DNA from: Calliopsis andreniformis | Taxonomy: Eukaryota > Arthropoda > Insecta > Hymenoptera > Andrenidae | Reading direction: 5' to 3' | DNA: 64,000 bases | Assembly (NCBI RefSeq): GCF_051401765.1 | Contig: NW_027480432.1 | Location: 12,418,501-12,482,500, forward strand | Shown: positions 1 to 12,800 of the stretch, piece after piece | How the letters are laid out: every line of letters starts with the position of its first letter | How positions within the stretch are numbered: the stretch's first letter is position 1 | Made by a program: the position numbers and the translations under genes | Notes under the pieces: generated by a model | Told to the model about the DNA's origin: nothing | Databases searched by the model: none | What the model saw: only the letters and a program-made list of their open reading frames with translations

Positions 1-1000
1 AAACGCTGGTAGCATGATCTAAGACCTAAGATCAGGCCGATGAAGTCCACCTTCTCCTTTCGTGCTTGTCCTCCCTCCACATTGCTCCACAAAAGCACGC
101 ACGCTACGATGCCAAGCATAGTAAAAAACACGAAAACAGTAATACAAGTTGCTATTTGTTACTTTCCAATAAACAAAAAGTGCTCTGAAAGCATTGTTTA
201 AGATAACTTTCATAGGATAAAAGTTGACTTTTACTTTTACAAGAGAACATCACGAGATGTAAATCTCCGATTTTTATGAAATTTGGTAAGATTGTAGAGT
301 AATCGAAAATATTTGACACGTATTTGTTTTATCGGTTCTAATTTATGTTAAGGTGGTCAAAACCACACCCAAAGTTAAATATGTTTCTTTTCCTGCTACC
401 AAACATTTCCAATTTTTATTCTATTGACAGGAATTTCTGAATTCAAGAGAATACATGAAAATGCATAGTATGGTATTATGAAGTATAGTAACACAAGGAT
501 AATGATATTTTTAATTTCTATTAATGAGTAAAATTAATATTGATATCTTTAAATGCATGCTTTAAATGCTCTTTGAGTGCTTATTCATGAAATAGCAGTT
601 ATTTACTCAGTTCAAATAATATTCATTATAATTCTAAGATTTGACGAATATTAATTACACATAAAAAATTAATCTATCGCGCGAATAAAAGGGAATGCAT
701 AAAAAACATATTGTTAAAAATTCTGAAAGCTTGGTAAATATCATTTGCAGACCAAACTCGAAGATTTTCGAACAAATTATTTGTTTTGCAGATACCTAAC
801 AGCTGGGAATCAATAGGATAGTTATCAATACTAAAGCAATTTTGAAATTGAAGTCCAAGAATAACTGATAGAGCGTTAAAATGGCTTATGTGTTTAATAA
901 CTATAGTACTTACTATTATTTTTTAAAATGAAATGGCCTTTAATTATTGATAAATGTTTAGATATAATATGATTAATTAATGATAATATGAACCTGAACC
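1..1000. other. AT-rich sequence, no gene recognised
   Basis: Nothing coding is supported. The GC-richer first 140 bases resemble a short stretch near 2620-2665 (both contain CCACCTTCTCCT) and may be part of a dispersed repeat. Confidence 0.5.
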
Positions 1001-1488
1001 TATACAAGAAAATCAATTCTTTCTTGGAGTTTGTTTAAGAATCCTTGCATCATATTCTTTCAAGTCGTGTAAAAGACTTGTTAAAGCATTTTCCCTAATA
1101 TTAAATGTAATAGATTATTCTCTTAAAAAATCTTTTAAAATTAATGAATCCTTTTCTTCTTTTATAATATTGTTTACATCTGCACTTCCATGTAAATTAT
1201 CTGAATGTACATCATTTTCCCATAAAGAAAGATAGTCTTCACTGCTTGAATCAAATAATGAATCAGAATAAAAATTACTAGGTTCATTGAAATCATATAA
1301 ACTACTATTTTAACAATCTGTTTTCATGTTTGGTGAAAAATCCTAATGATGGTTTGTAAATGATTATGTATCTTTCAAAGGATTTTTACTGTTTAACTTA
1401 AAAGCTATATTATTATCTTGGACTACTACTTCTTCTAATCTGTTATTTGTACGTAAACCTACTAATTCCTTTAGACTTATTCTAAGAG

Positions 1489-1500
<12 letters not shown>
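1000..1500 (-). pseudogene. Degenerate TE-type reading frame
   Basis: On the minus strand, coding-like sequence is broken by several stops. It includes acidic DSSSEDYLSLWENDVHSD and then FNIRENALTSLLHDLKEYD followed by KQTP. The second block resembles a helical motif common in insect transposon-associated hypothetical proteins, where a Ser-rich acidic leader precedes it. I cannot name the family with certainty, and a stop replaces what looks like a Trp codon. It abuts the CT microsatellite. Confidence 0.3.

Positions 1501-1561
<61 letters not shown>
1491..1561. repeat. (CT)n microsatellite
   Basis: About 35 uninterrupted CT dinucleotides. A minus-strand Arg-Glu reading frame across it is an artefact of the repeat. 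Confidence 0.97.
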
Positions 1562-1567
<6 letters not shown>

Positions 1568-2675
1568 TTTATTGAAGTTAATTATATTCTTTGTAACCAC
1601 AAAAATTTGACTGGGAGCCTTACTATTATTTAATTTTCGGAACAGGAGTCATAATTTACTATATATTTGGCTAATATTTAATTAACTCAGTAAAAAATTT
1701 TCTTTTATAATTTAAAAAAAATTTTCTTTTTTATAATTTACTATATTTAGCTAATATTTAATTAATTTAATCAAAAATTTTCTTTTATAAATACACTTAC
1801 TTGGATAGACGACTGTTGAATACTTATTTATTAAAAAATAAAAAGCATTTTGTATTATATCATTATAAAAAATATAACATTAAAAAATGCTATAATACGT
1901 CAACAATTTAATTGCACCCAAGATAAATATTTTCAATAATGATGTGGTGTGAAATCAAATCTTAATGAACGGGCAAAGCCAGCGAGAAGTGCGGTAGGGA
2001 ATGCACTTGTTAGTGCACATTGTTATGTGCAAAGCGTCCTAAAATACATCTTTTAGACAATCACCATAAGACGTCTTTGAAAAGCATTCTTAAATACATC
2101 ATTTTCAATGTTAACTTTAAGTTTTCATAAAGACGTCAATCGGAGAAATTTGCGATCTCTTAAAGATAAAATTGCAAAGGGAAGATTCAGATATCTCCGA
2201 AAGTTCGCTCGCGTTTATTGGGTTTCTAAACTTCAGCTTTGGGCGTTCGGGTTTTGAGATTGTTTTTGATAATTATGGTAAATGGTAACAATCTGAATTA
2301 TTTTAAATATTCAATAAAAATTGTTTATAGATGATTTCGTTTTATTTACTGGAATCATACATTTTAAATATCTGGGGCGAATAGTAATATCAATGTACAG
2401 TGTTCTTATCATTTTATCATCACTGAACCTTTTATTATAAACTAACCGGATGGACTTCTATTAATTTTAAATTTTAATACATTTTCATGATATTTTATAA
2501 TGTCACGGAAATATAAATCTACAAGCATAACGCAGAATTCTTCTTCGGAATCCTTTAGATACAATATGAGTATTCTTTATTATGATTAGGATAATATGTA
2601 TTTTCATTAAAACTTAAATCGGGGTCAGCGATGCAGGCTGGTAAATACCACCTTCTCCTGTGATCTATAGCACAT
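1562..2675. other. AT-rich sequence with a short direct duplication
   Basis: No gene seen. Positions of about 1659-1716 and 1738-1792 are near-identical direct repeats (both contain GCTAATATTTAATTAA and AAAATTTTCTTTTATAA). Confidence 0.5.
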
Positions 2676-2940
2676 ATATAGGGTGTTTCTGAACAGCACA
2701 ACATAATTTTAAGGGGTGATTTTACATATTAAAATAAGACGAAACTCAAGAATAACTATTTCGCGTTTGAGGCTTCATTTTTTAGTTATAAGCATTTAAA
2801 ATCTAGTGGAAATCACCAGAATTGAACTCACTGAAGGCATCGAGCAGGGGTTGCGTGAAGAACAGTATAGCACTATCGTAAAGGAGGGGAGAGATCACTT
2901 ACCATCGAACAGCTGATCTGTTCCCTTCCTTGTGTCAATT
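2676..2940. mobile_element. Non-autonomous element of the AGGGTGT-terminus group
   Basis: It starts TATATAGGGTGTTTCTGAAC and continues GGGGTGATTTTACAT and AAAATAAGAC, strings shared with the element at 12481-12910. The right end is not clear; the block ends near a small palindrome (CAGCTG). Confidence 0.45.
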
Positions 2941-3102
2941 ACGTTGCGTTAATTACGTGTTTATATTGTTTATTGTGATATTTACTTATGTTTAAAAATA
3001 ATTATAATAATTTCATAATACTAAATAATTGTTCAACCTTCTTCAATAATTAATTTTTTCAATAATTCATTTCCTTAACTTTTTAATTCTTTAATAATCA
3101 GG

Positions 3103-3103
<1 letters not shown>

Positions 3104-3141
<38 letters not shown>

Positions 3142-3142
3142 T
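3104..3142. repeat. (AAT)n microsatellite
   Basis: About 12 AAT units, followed by more AT-rich sequence. No gene. Confidence 0.9.
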
Positions 3143-3246
3143 TCTCATAATATTAAATAATTTCTCAGTCTTATATAAATAATTCTTAACTAATTAATGG
3201 GAAGAAGATACATACATACTCATAAGTATACTACTGTTTTCTCGAA

Positions 3247-3294
3247 AGAAGTCTCGCGGATCGCGTTCAAGGCAATGCTTTTCACGAGACTTCT
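3247..3294. repeat. Dispersed palindrome family, copy 1
   Basis: AGAAGTCTCGCGG on the left and CACGAGACTTCT on the right, with GGCAATGCTTTT internal. See the family finding. Confidence 0.75.
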
Positions 3295-3610
3295 CCTAAA
3301 ATTCAAATAATACATCATAATTTTATATACATATACTGTCCGAGACTTGAGGATTTTGCATCACGACAACATACAGTTTTCACTATTGAGGTTTTCAAAA
3401 TTATGCCATGTATTTGTGGAAAAATGTGTCCAATGTTTCGCCAACATTGCAGTTAGCTTCAACAGGGGATCGAATGGTGGAATATTGATATCTACTGGCG
3501 TGTGCCTAAAGGTATTCTATTAATTAAGTTCACGTTCCACTTTATTGCGCACTAAGACTTCTGAAAACTTCAGTGTGAAGATTGTACATACCTACCGTTT
3601 AAGTATCGAA

Positions 3611-3658
3611 AGAAGTCGCATGAAAAGCATTGATTCTAATGCTTTTCACGACACTTCT
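3611..3658. repeat. Dispersed palindrome family, copy 2 (near-perfect)
   Basis: Two arms, GCATGAAAAGCATTGA and TCTAATGCTTTTCACG, give a near-perfect 48-bp palindrome. It lies in the intron directly upstream of the first visible amphiphysin exon. Confidence 0.85.
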
Positions 3659-3685
3659 ACACAGATATTTTTTCTTTATTTCTAG

Positions 3686-3876
3686 CGGTGCAGGCAGCTT
3701 CAAAGACTCTAATGGACTCTTTGAACGAGATCTACGAAAGTCAGTGGACTGGACACGATCTTCTGTACGTGCAGGCTCAGAACTTAGACATGCTGTGGCA
3801 GGATTTCACGCACAAGCTTGCAGACCAGGTTCTAGTGCCTCTCAACACGTATCAGAGCCAGTTTCCAGAAATGAGA
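3686..3876 (+). CDS. Amph: Amphiphysin exon, first visible (BAR helix region)
   Basis: Encodes VQAASKTLMDSLNEIYESQW and onward to YQSQFPEMR, the part of the BAR domain with the conserved Trp. The acceptor is TTTCTAG just before 3686 and the donor is GTACGT at 3877. The first two bases complete a codon begun in an upstream exon, so this is not the gene start. One of the dispersed palindromes (3611-3658) lies only about 28 bases upstream, close to the branch-point and polypyrimidine region. Confidence 0.93.
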
Positions 3877-6800
3877 GTACGTTTATTATTATTGTAATTT
3901 TTCTTTATATTGACAGGTTTAAATATCCTTTAGTGTGCATAGTGAAGTTATACATAGTTTCAATTGCAAAGAACAATAACACTTTTGTGATACGAAAAAT
4001 TGAATCGTAGATTGGAGAAGGGAATAAGTTCAAAAAGACGAAGAAAATAATTAAGATTGATAAACGTTTGTTTCTTTGTACATGCAAAGTGAGATACCTA
4101 CACGAGTAATTTCATAGATTATTATAGTAGATTACTTGGTTTCCAGATTTTTAGATATATTGGTAAATTTCGAGATTACTAAACTTTTAAGATTGTTACG
4201 ATTATGTACTAGGTTTTAATAAATTTTTAATTGGATTGTAATAGATTCTTAATAAATTTTACTAAATTTCACTAAGCTCTACTAGATTTTGTATAGAATT
4301 TATTAGATTTCTAGAATTCCTGGAATATTTCTTGTTGTTTTTTATTAGTTGTCATTATTTCTGCACTCTCTTATTATTTCTCTACATTTCAATTGCATAT
4401 TACTTATTATTGCTCTATTTTCTGCGTAGTGTTACTTCTTTCTTCCTATTTTTTACGCTTTTTACTAAATGTATCCATTCCATTGCCCCTAAAGAAACCA
4501 AACTTTTCTATTTCCTTTTATTATTTTTTAGGGGCAACCAGGGACAAACGTAACAATTTGGGTTTGTAACTTTGTAACTTCTAACTTTCATACAAGTTTT
4601 AAGAAGGTCGAACAGTACAGTAGGCATACAGTATTAAACAACGTAGTGAAGCAAACAAAGTAGCAATATATTACACCAATTTTTTTAAATAAACCTTTTT
4701 TTAAAGTATGCCATTTGTTACTTTTATCCCTATCCCTAGGGACCCTAGGGATAAAAGTAATATTCAATGATATGAGGTAGGAACAATGGTCACATTCTAT
4801 TTAAGTTTGAGAATTAAATTAAGTACTAGAAAAAATACTTCTGAAAAGTATTTCTACTTATTTTGAAGATAAAAATAAGAATAAATATCAACATAAAATT
4901 AATATAGATATTTAAGCAGCCAGTCCACAATCTGTTTTTCTGTTACGAATGTGGGACATTCTATAAACGGTACTTCCGTATTTGAAGAACTTAATAAGTC
5001 CATTTTTGTCCATTTTCTGTTTTTCATTTATGTCGTAAAGTTGAAAAGCTGAAAATCTTGACAAGTCTCAAGATATGAAGAATAGCTTAAGAATAACTAT
5101 TTTCCTAATGGGTATACAGAGAAATAATTTGACAAACCCATATGAAGCGGGAGAATAATTTGACAAATTAACGAGAAATTCAAAGTTATTGCGTAGTTTC
5201 CAATAATTGTATTGAAAAACGTTTACTACACCGATTTTATCACTCTTTTTTGTTATTTTGTAGTGTTCTGTTTCAGACTTCAAAATCACTCATCTGCAAA
5301 GTGTAGAAAATGTCACTTAAGGGGGTACGGTAGTCACATGACTTTTCGAGATTGACAGGTCGATATCTGCTGTTACAGTTTTCGTTATAGGAATAGTATT
5401 ACCTACAAGACAACGCGGCTGTCTAATGAAGGCGAGATGGAGTTACTCTATGGTTCCAAATTGGAAACGTGAGTTAGAAAATTTCCCCCTCCATTGCATA
5501 TAGTACTATACCAGCCACGTGTACGTGAGCTTGGCATTTCGGACAGTTGCGACAAGTCGAGAGAGAAGGCAGATGTGATCCTTACTCTCTCGCTTTTGAA
5601 ACAAGAGATTCAACTGTTCAAGTTGCCGGCAAGCGACACGAGCCAGGCACAATCTTTTCATTTGCCCAAATACTTCCTTTTTTCGATTTGTAAAAGGGGG
5701 CAGCGGCTGATCTAGTCTTCAAGAGGCTCGAGACGTTCCAAATTTCTAGAGCCTCGTTAAAATAAATAAATTATACAGAATATGTATTGCTTTATTTTTA
5801 TTTTTAAAATTAAATATACATAAAATTAGGAATATTTAAATCAAGAATTTGAAAAGACATCTGTTTCATATTTATTGCGATAATAATATAGCTACAATAA
5901 TCTTCACTCTAGGTGTTAAAAGCTAATAATAACTCCGTAAACTTTCATTCGATTTGCTTCATATTTTTTACACATATGGAATTCTTGGTTAAATGATGAA
6001 TATTTTTATTGTTGCATGGGGGGTCCCTGTCTTATGGATCCCGAGGCAACTACCTAGCGCATGTGCGTAAATCCGCTACTGATGCGGTGCCCAGAAATTT
6101 TTATGAAATTTTGAGAAATAAGTGGGAAGAGGGATAAATCACGCGATGACATTATGGAAAATATCTCTATGTGTATTTTTTATGAACAATTAAAACAAGC
6201 CCGTATATATGTACTTAGAAAATAATAATAGCCTCAAGAAAGGCTGTTGGGTAGCTGTGGATGATGATTTCTTTCTAAATGCCAGACCCTGTGTTTAATA
6301 CTCAGTATAGAAACGACTTTCCTGTTTCTTCCTTTTTTTTTCCTTTTTTTCTTTTTTTGTTTTTAAATATTGAAATTGTACATAATATTACTTCATAAAT
6401 ACTGTAATTTTTGTATATAAATTTTCATTCGTAAATGCATATCTAATGAATATGTTTGAACTTTTCTCCACAATAAGTACATATTGCGCATATACATATG
6501 TATACATATACATGTGCATGTATTTGCAGAAAATTAAAATAACGTGTCTGACGTTACAGCCAGTCGCTGCTGCGTCCAACGCACACAACCACACACAACA
6601 TATAAGAAAACAAATGCAGTAAATCACATAAACACGGAAACGTTATGCGTATTCGACGCTGCATCTAGGACTTAGGCAGTGGAAATTCCTCAATAAAATA
6701 CAGAGAAAAAAGCAGAAAAAAGTTCAAATGTATGTACCTCTCTGTTAGATATGTATTTATAAACGAAAATTTGTCTAAAGAAATTACAATATTTGTAAAA

Positions 6801-9800
6801 TACTGTTACATGCAATTTAAATATTTAAAAAGAATACTGGGTATCGAACCTGGGACGTTACTTATAATGAAACTATGATTCTAAACTATGATATGATAAG
6901 AGGATGATTTTACATACGTACAAAAATAAACCGAAAACAAAGAACACAATCCATTTTATGAGGTACTTAGTTTTCGGGAAGATTGTATTCTTAATATTTA
7001 ATTCATTTTATGAGGCACTTAGTTTTCGGGAAAATTAAATTTAAAAATTCGTCTATTCTATATGCACCTTACTATTTTCGGCCTTGATATATATATAGCG
7101 GTCGTTATTTTCAGTTTATTTTTACATATAGACGTTTTTCGCGATTGTACCACGCATCCTACTAAAACCTGTATATAGATCGGTTTTAATTGTTAACAAG
7201 AAATACGCATTGGCACGAGGTATTCCACAAAATGTCATCGTTTAATTTCTAGATTCATCCCACAAAATTTCATACAACCCTCTGAGGATCACACCGAAGA
7301 ATCCTCTTCTAACTGTAAATTGGAAAGTGAAAATATTTGGACGTTCGAAAAGATCCCACATGGCTCGTGCCGCTTGTCTGCGACGTGGACAACTGGACAA
7401 CGTTTCAGTTTCAAGAGCGAGAGAGTAAGGTTCACTTTACATATGCTTTCTCTTTTGACTTTCCGAAACTGTCCGAAGTGGCCCGAAGCGCCGAGCTCAT
7501 GTACACGCGACTCCTGCGGTGATGTGTATAGTAGAGAAGGAAATTTTCAGTAACTCGCATTGCCAATTTGGGTATCAGAGATTCCGATTCCACATCGGCA
7601 ACCTTCCAAACTAGGCGCCGCCTGGTTCGCAAAAGCCCAACTAAATTTGTCACATTTTTTATTCTGTTTTATCGATAACCCAGCTTTTAGTCCCTACATG
7701 AGAAGATTTTGAGCTTGGAAAGGATTCATAGGAAAGAAAAAAGTTCAACGCAACGCAGTCAACTCATGATTTCGTTCAAAACAACCCTCTAAATTACATA
7801 AAAAGGCTTGAATTCCATAGCTGTGAGTGATAGATTTTTGCTGTATTTTGTAACCCTCGCAGTACTAAATATCAGCAGAATTTCGATAAATCACGAGTTG
7901 ACTGCGTTGCATTGAACTTTTTTGATTTTGAGTGAATCCATTCCCAGTTCAAAATCTTCTATCATAAGGACGAAAAGTCTTAGAGCGTAAACCCATATTT
8001 TTGCCTAATTTTATCGGTAATGTCGCCGCTCTGGCATATCAGATTGTACTCCCTTAACAAATACTTTTCATAAGTATTGTATTCAAATATCATATCCGTT
8101 AAAGCAAAAAGTATAGAAGAAAGTTGCAAGTTACAATCAGGACAAAAGTAACAACTCGTTGCTACTTGTTACTACTGTTACTAGCAGCATTTCTCATGGA
8201 CGTGTTCTTCTACATACTAATCTAATTTATAATCATAACAGTTTTTATGCCTACCTATAAGGTCAGTATCTATTGAATACAATCTAAAAAGATCAAAGGA
8301 TTTTATGAACCTAAAACAAAGGGATACGTAGTTGAAACAGACTCTACAAATTTACTTTTAATATACTATTTCAATAAGACGCTAAAATACGAAGAACCGC
8401 TTATTGTCACATGTTCCCGAAAATTAAGGCGGAGGAGAAATGAAAATGGCATGCAAAGATGGAAGCACAAAATATAATTGATCAATTGGTATTTATTTTA
8501 TAACGTTTGTTACATTCGACCCATGTTACGTCTGTCTCTGGTCTCCTCTATACTTTTCCCCAAGAATAGACACTTGATTACACCCAGATTGTCCAATTTT
8601 CTCACAAATCTCAAATTCCTGAAAATTTCTAGAAAAAGATCGACAAACGCGGCCGAAAGTTAGTGGACTACGACAGCCAGAGGCACAATTTCCAATCCCT
8701 CCAGTGTAATCCAAGGAAACGAGATGAGCTGAAAGTCTCTAGAGGGAAGGAACTCTTAGAAGAAGCAAAACGCACATATGAACAGCTGAATTCTGAGCTG
8801 CACGACGAACTGCCTGCTTTGTATGATTCAAGAGTCCTTTTTTTAGTTACCAATTTGCAGACTCTGTTCGCCGCGGAGCAAGTTTTTCATACTGAAAGTG
8901 CTAAGGTAAGATGAGGAAATTCAACTTGAATTTTAAGAAATTGAAAAAGTACAATTTTCATGTGAATTATTCTCTAAATTATTCAAATTGGTTCAAAATT
9001 TGTGAAATAATAAAGGGACGTATTTTTAGAAGTAAAGAGAGAAAAAATCAACGGACTCTCTGTTACTTTTTTAAATAATTTTTTAATTTCAGATCTTTTG
9101 ATGTTATTTGTTAATTAAGTAATAAATTAATAAATATTTATTTAAATTAATATTTTTTGATTTAAATTATTCAGAATAAAAATTAATTTAAATTTTAAGT
9201 AACTGGAAAAGTAGAAAACTGGAATTTTAATACTTTAGAAATATAAAACTGTCTAAGATTCAAGATATTTAAGATTGAAGAATAGTCTGAAGATTGACAC
9301 CTTTAATGTTAGAAATTTGAATCTTAGGAAACTGACGAAGTAAGATTTTTGTTTGAATTGTGATTCAAAGTTCAAAATCCAAAGTATTAATGTTATTTAT
9401 TAAAATCGCCAATTCAGAAAAGAATTATTTTCAAAGGAACGAATCAACATTACTTTTATTTGAAAATTTTTTTTACGTTGTAAAAGTAGGATTTTGACGT
9501 GAATTATGATTCAAAACTTAAAACGTAATTATTTCATTTAATTGCTCATTGAATAATCAAGGTCTCTATTTATTATTTAACAAAGTAATATTCTTCTCTG
9601 AATTATTGCAATTAGTTGAAAGTGTATGAAATAATAGAAGGAGACATGGATTATTGAATAAGATAATGAAATATAATTACAATTAAAGTATTAATTAAAC
9701 TAAAAATATCAACAGTTAACGCACAATTAAAATGAAATACGATTAAAATATCGTTGTCCTAGTTATGAGATCTGAATTAGAAATTAGTTCAAAATATTAC

Positions 9801-12800
9801 GAGATTACTTTCAAGTGGAGCAGGATTTTTATTTGAAAATTTCCTTTATGTAACTTTAAATATAAATATACAATTATAAATAACTAAAAATTGTTCTTAC
9901 ATTGTAGGTATATTCTGAGCTAGAAGCGATAGTGGATAAATTGGCCAACGAAAGTCAGAGAGGATCGTACACATTAAAGAAAAATACAGAACCGCAGTCT
10001 CCGAAATCACCCAATGCTAATTCTTCGTACGTAAAAATTACCCTAAAGACATTATTAAGATTAAAATATTATTCTAAATGCATTAATAGGATTAAATATA
10101 CAATGGTGGACAAAAAAATGTTTAAAACGCTAGAAAAATGAAGGAATACGTTAATATTACAAAAGAAAATGATGTAGAATGTGAAGATACCTCAAAATGA
10201 ATAACTCTTGTCAATATAAAGTTAAATATCTATTAATATAACATACATGTACAAAAATCAATTTTAAGTTTTCTTTTTATCGCCACTGTAAATTATTAAG
10301 AGATAAAATAATTTACTTATTTGTTACAGCTTAATAATTAATACACAGCCAGCTCAGAACAACATCTCCCCAGGTAAATATAATATAAATTGAAAGTTAT
10401 AGATTGTTCTTGTTATTTTTTGTTTTTCTGTGTTTTTTGATCGTTGACTAATTTTCTTTCACTAATGTCTTCTTGTGCATGTTTGTAATATAATTGTGCC
10501 ACATAAGAGGTCGTAGAATACCTAGAATTGAGCTGTTCATATGGTAAATTAATTGACTTCATTAAGAAAGAAAAATGGAGAATAGCCAGGGTAGGATAAA
10601 TAACGAGAAATAATAATAAATAATAAGCAGACAAGTAAAAAATAGTTTAATTTTGTCTCTTAGATATTGAAGTTTTAAGGTTTGAGCTGAATAGGCCTGG
10701 TTCCTGACCCTGGAATAAGGCCTGGGCCAAGTCAGATCTATATATTATTAATAAAAAATTTGAAACCATTTTTTCAAAGAAAATGAACAAATGAAATCAT
10801 TTCCCAAATTGATCAAAACAAAATTACAGTATATGCAACAGTACAGTCCAGAATTGGGTAAATTTTCTTTGAAATTAATATAAGAAATAACTTTTTGAAA
10901 TAATTGATTTTGGACCATTTGTTATTTGAAATAATAGTAATTTTAGGAATTCAAAGGAAAATAAATAGAGGCTTCATAGTCTGAAATCCTGATCACAGGA
11001 TTGAAAAAAAGAAATTCTTTCCCAGAAAAAGTTTCTTCCAGAATAAAATAGATTTTTTTCATAGAAAATGGAGTCAATTAGTTTGACTTCCAAAAATGGC
11101 TCAATTAAGTGGCTAAATATTTGTTTGAGTTTGAGTTTGAGTTTGCTTTTTGTTGCGTGTTACAGCTGTGGAGGACTCAGCTCCAGCAGCGAGAAACTCG
11201 TCGCCAACCAGTCAATTGAATGGCAATGCTAACAGCAATGCTAACAGCAATGCTAACAGCAATGCTAACAGCAATGATAATTCCCTGAATAATCAGGACG
11301 CCTCTCTGCAAACTGCGGCCTCTAAACGAGTCGAAGAGTTGTACGATATTCCTGTTGGTAAGTAGAATAATCGGTTAAATGGGAGCAAATTTTATAAAAT
11401 AATAAATTAATTGATTAATGAGTGATTACAAACTTTAGGACGAAGAATTTGTATCAACATATTTATTTTGCTGAATGGACTTGAAGAATTTACAAAAAAA
11501 TTCGCAACTTTACAAAGATAAAAAATCAGAATTTTTTATTTTTAGAGATGAGAAATGAGTTTGCTTTGGAAGAGTAATTTTCTAATTAAAATGACAAAAA
11601 AAAGATTTGAGTAAATTCTCTATTCAAAGTAGGATTCTATTAAAATGATTAACCGTTTGAGTGCTAAACAAATTTTGTGGATATATACCAAAAATGCGGA
11701 AGTGATTCGGCGTGTACGAAAAGAAATTAATAAGAGTAGTTATCTAATTAGATCACAAATATTGTGTTATTACAAAAAATAACACTTATTCAAATAAATT
11801 TACTTTGACTTATTTCTTGAAAAACAGTAAGAAAATTATAATTCGCTTATTTTTTGTTGCAATAATGGTTTACTGTACAAAGCGCGTGAAATTTTTTTTT
11901 TCTTTTTGCAAATAAAGCAAATCAAGTTCGATCGTCTAATTCTATTACCATATTTGTGATTGCACTCTACATACCGTCGCAAATTCCGTCCAGGTAATTC
12001 TTCAAGAGCAAATTTGTTGCTTGGAGTAGGTGTTATAGATGACCTATATGCATCATTTTTGTTCGTCAACCATTCCTTTTCGCTTTAAGAAATGTAAAAT
12101 TAATACTGATAAACAGAAACGCTATCGCGGACCCCGCAATTTTGGCACGATACAAGAAGAGCGCTATAGTGCTCCTCAACACTCAAACGGTTAAAAGTGG
12201 AATTGCATTAAAACTATTAAAATTAAAATCGTATTAAAACTAGCAAAAGTAGAATTCTGTGAAAACCATAAAAATGATTAATTCCTTAATAAACGAATAA
12301 TAATAGTAAAAATTCTCAATTGTTTTCAATTCTATTAACAAATTCGCTACTTTCATAATATTTATAGATACATATTTTTACATAAACAGAAATAATAAAA
12401 ATCAAATTGCATGAGTTATTACTTGCATGAAACTTGTTCGTCTTTGTTGATATTATAAATAATTATAATACATATATACACACAGGATGTCTTAGAATTG
12501 GTGATACAAGCAGGAAAGGGGTAATTTTACATGAAAAAATAAGACAAAAATAGAATAAAATTTGTTGATATCATGACTCATTTTCAAGCAAATTGACTTC
12601 GAATTTCAACCGAGGACGTGTGTATCAAAGTAAAGTTTTAGGGGTTTGAGAGATAAATGGGGAAAGAAGGATAATGCTTACCGTAGAGAGAGTCAGTGGT
12701 TAGATTATGAGGTTTCCTCTTACCTCGTGTACCCTTTAAGCACTCAAAACTGTACTTTCGTACGCTTGTGTACCTGATCGTAATTGAAACTCAATTTTCT

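Larger units (their letters stand above)
5317..8057. mobile_element. TTAA-flanked composite element, possibly piggyBac-like
   Basis: TTAA at 5317-5320 is followed by GGGGGTACGG, and at the other end GTACTCCC precedes TTAA (8054-8057), so short inverted termini sit inside TTAA duplications as in piggyBac elements. Internally 5457-5645 is inverted relative to 7362-7572. No transposase is seen. The middle (5800-7300) is AT-rich and non-coding. The pairing of the two ends is inferred. Confidence 0.45.

Noticed and set aside
1364..1600. Arg-Glu repeat open frame
   Set aside because: It is the CT microsatellite read on the minus strand.
1..3600. Search for the amphiphysin N-terminal BAR exon
   Set aside because: No sequence resembling the N-terminal helix or the GKADRT-type motif was seen; it is presumably upstream of the window.
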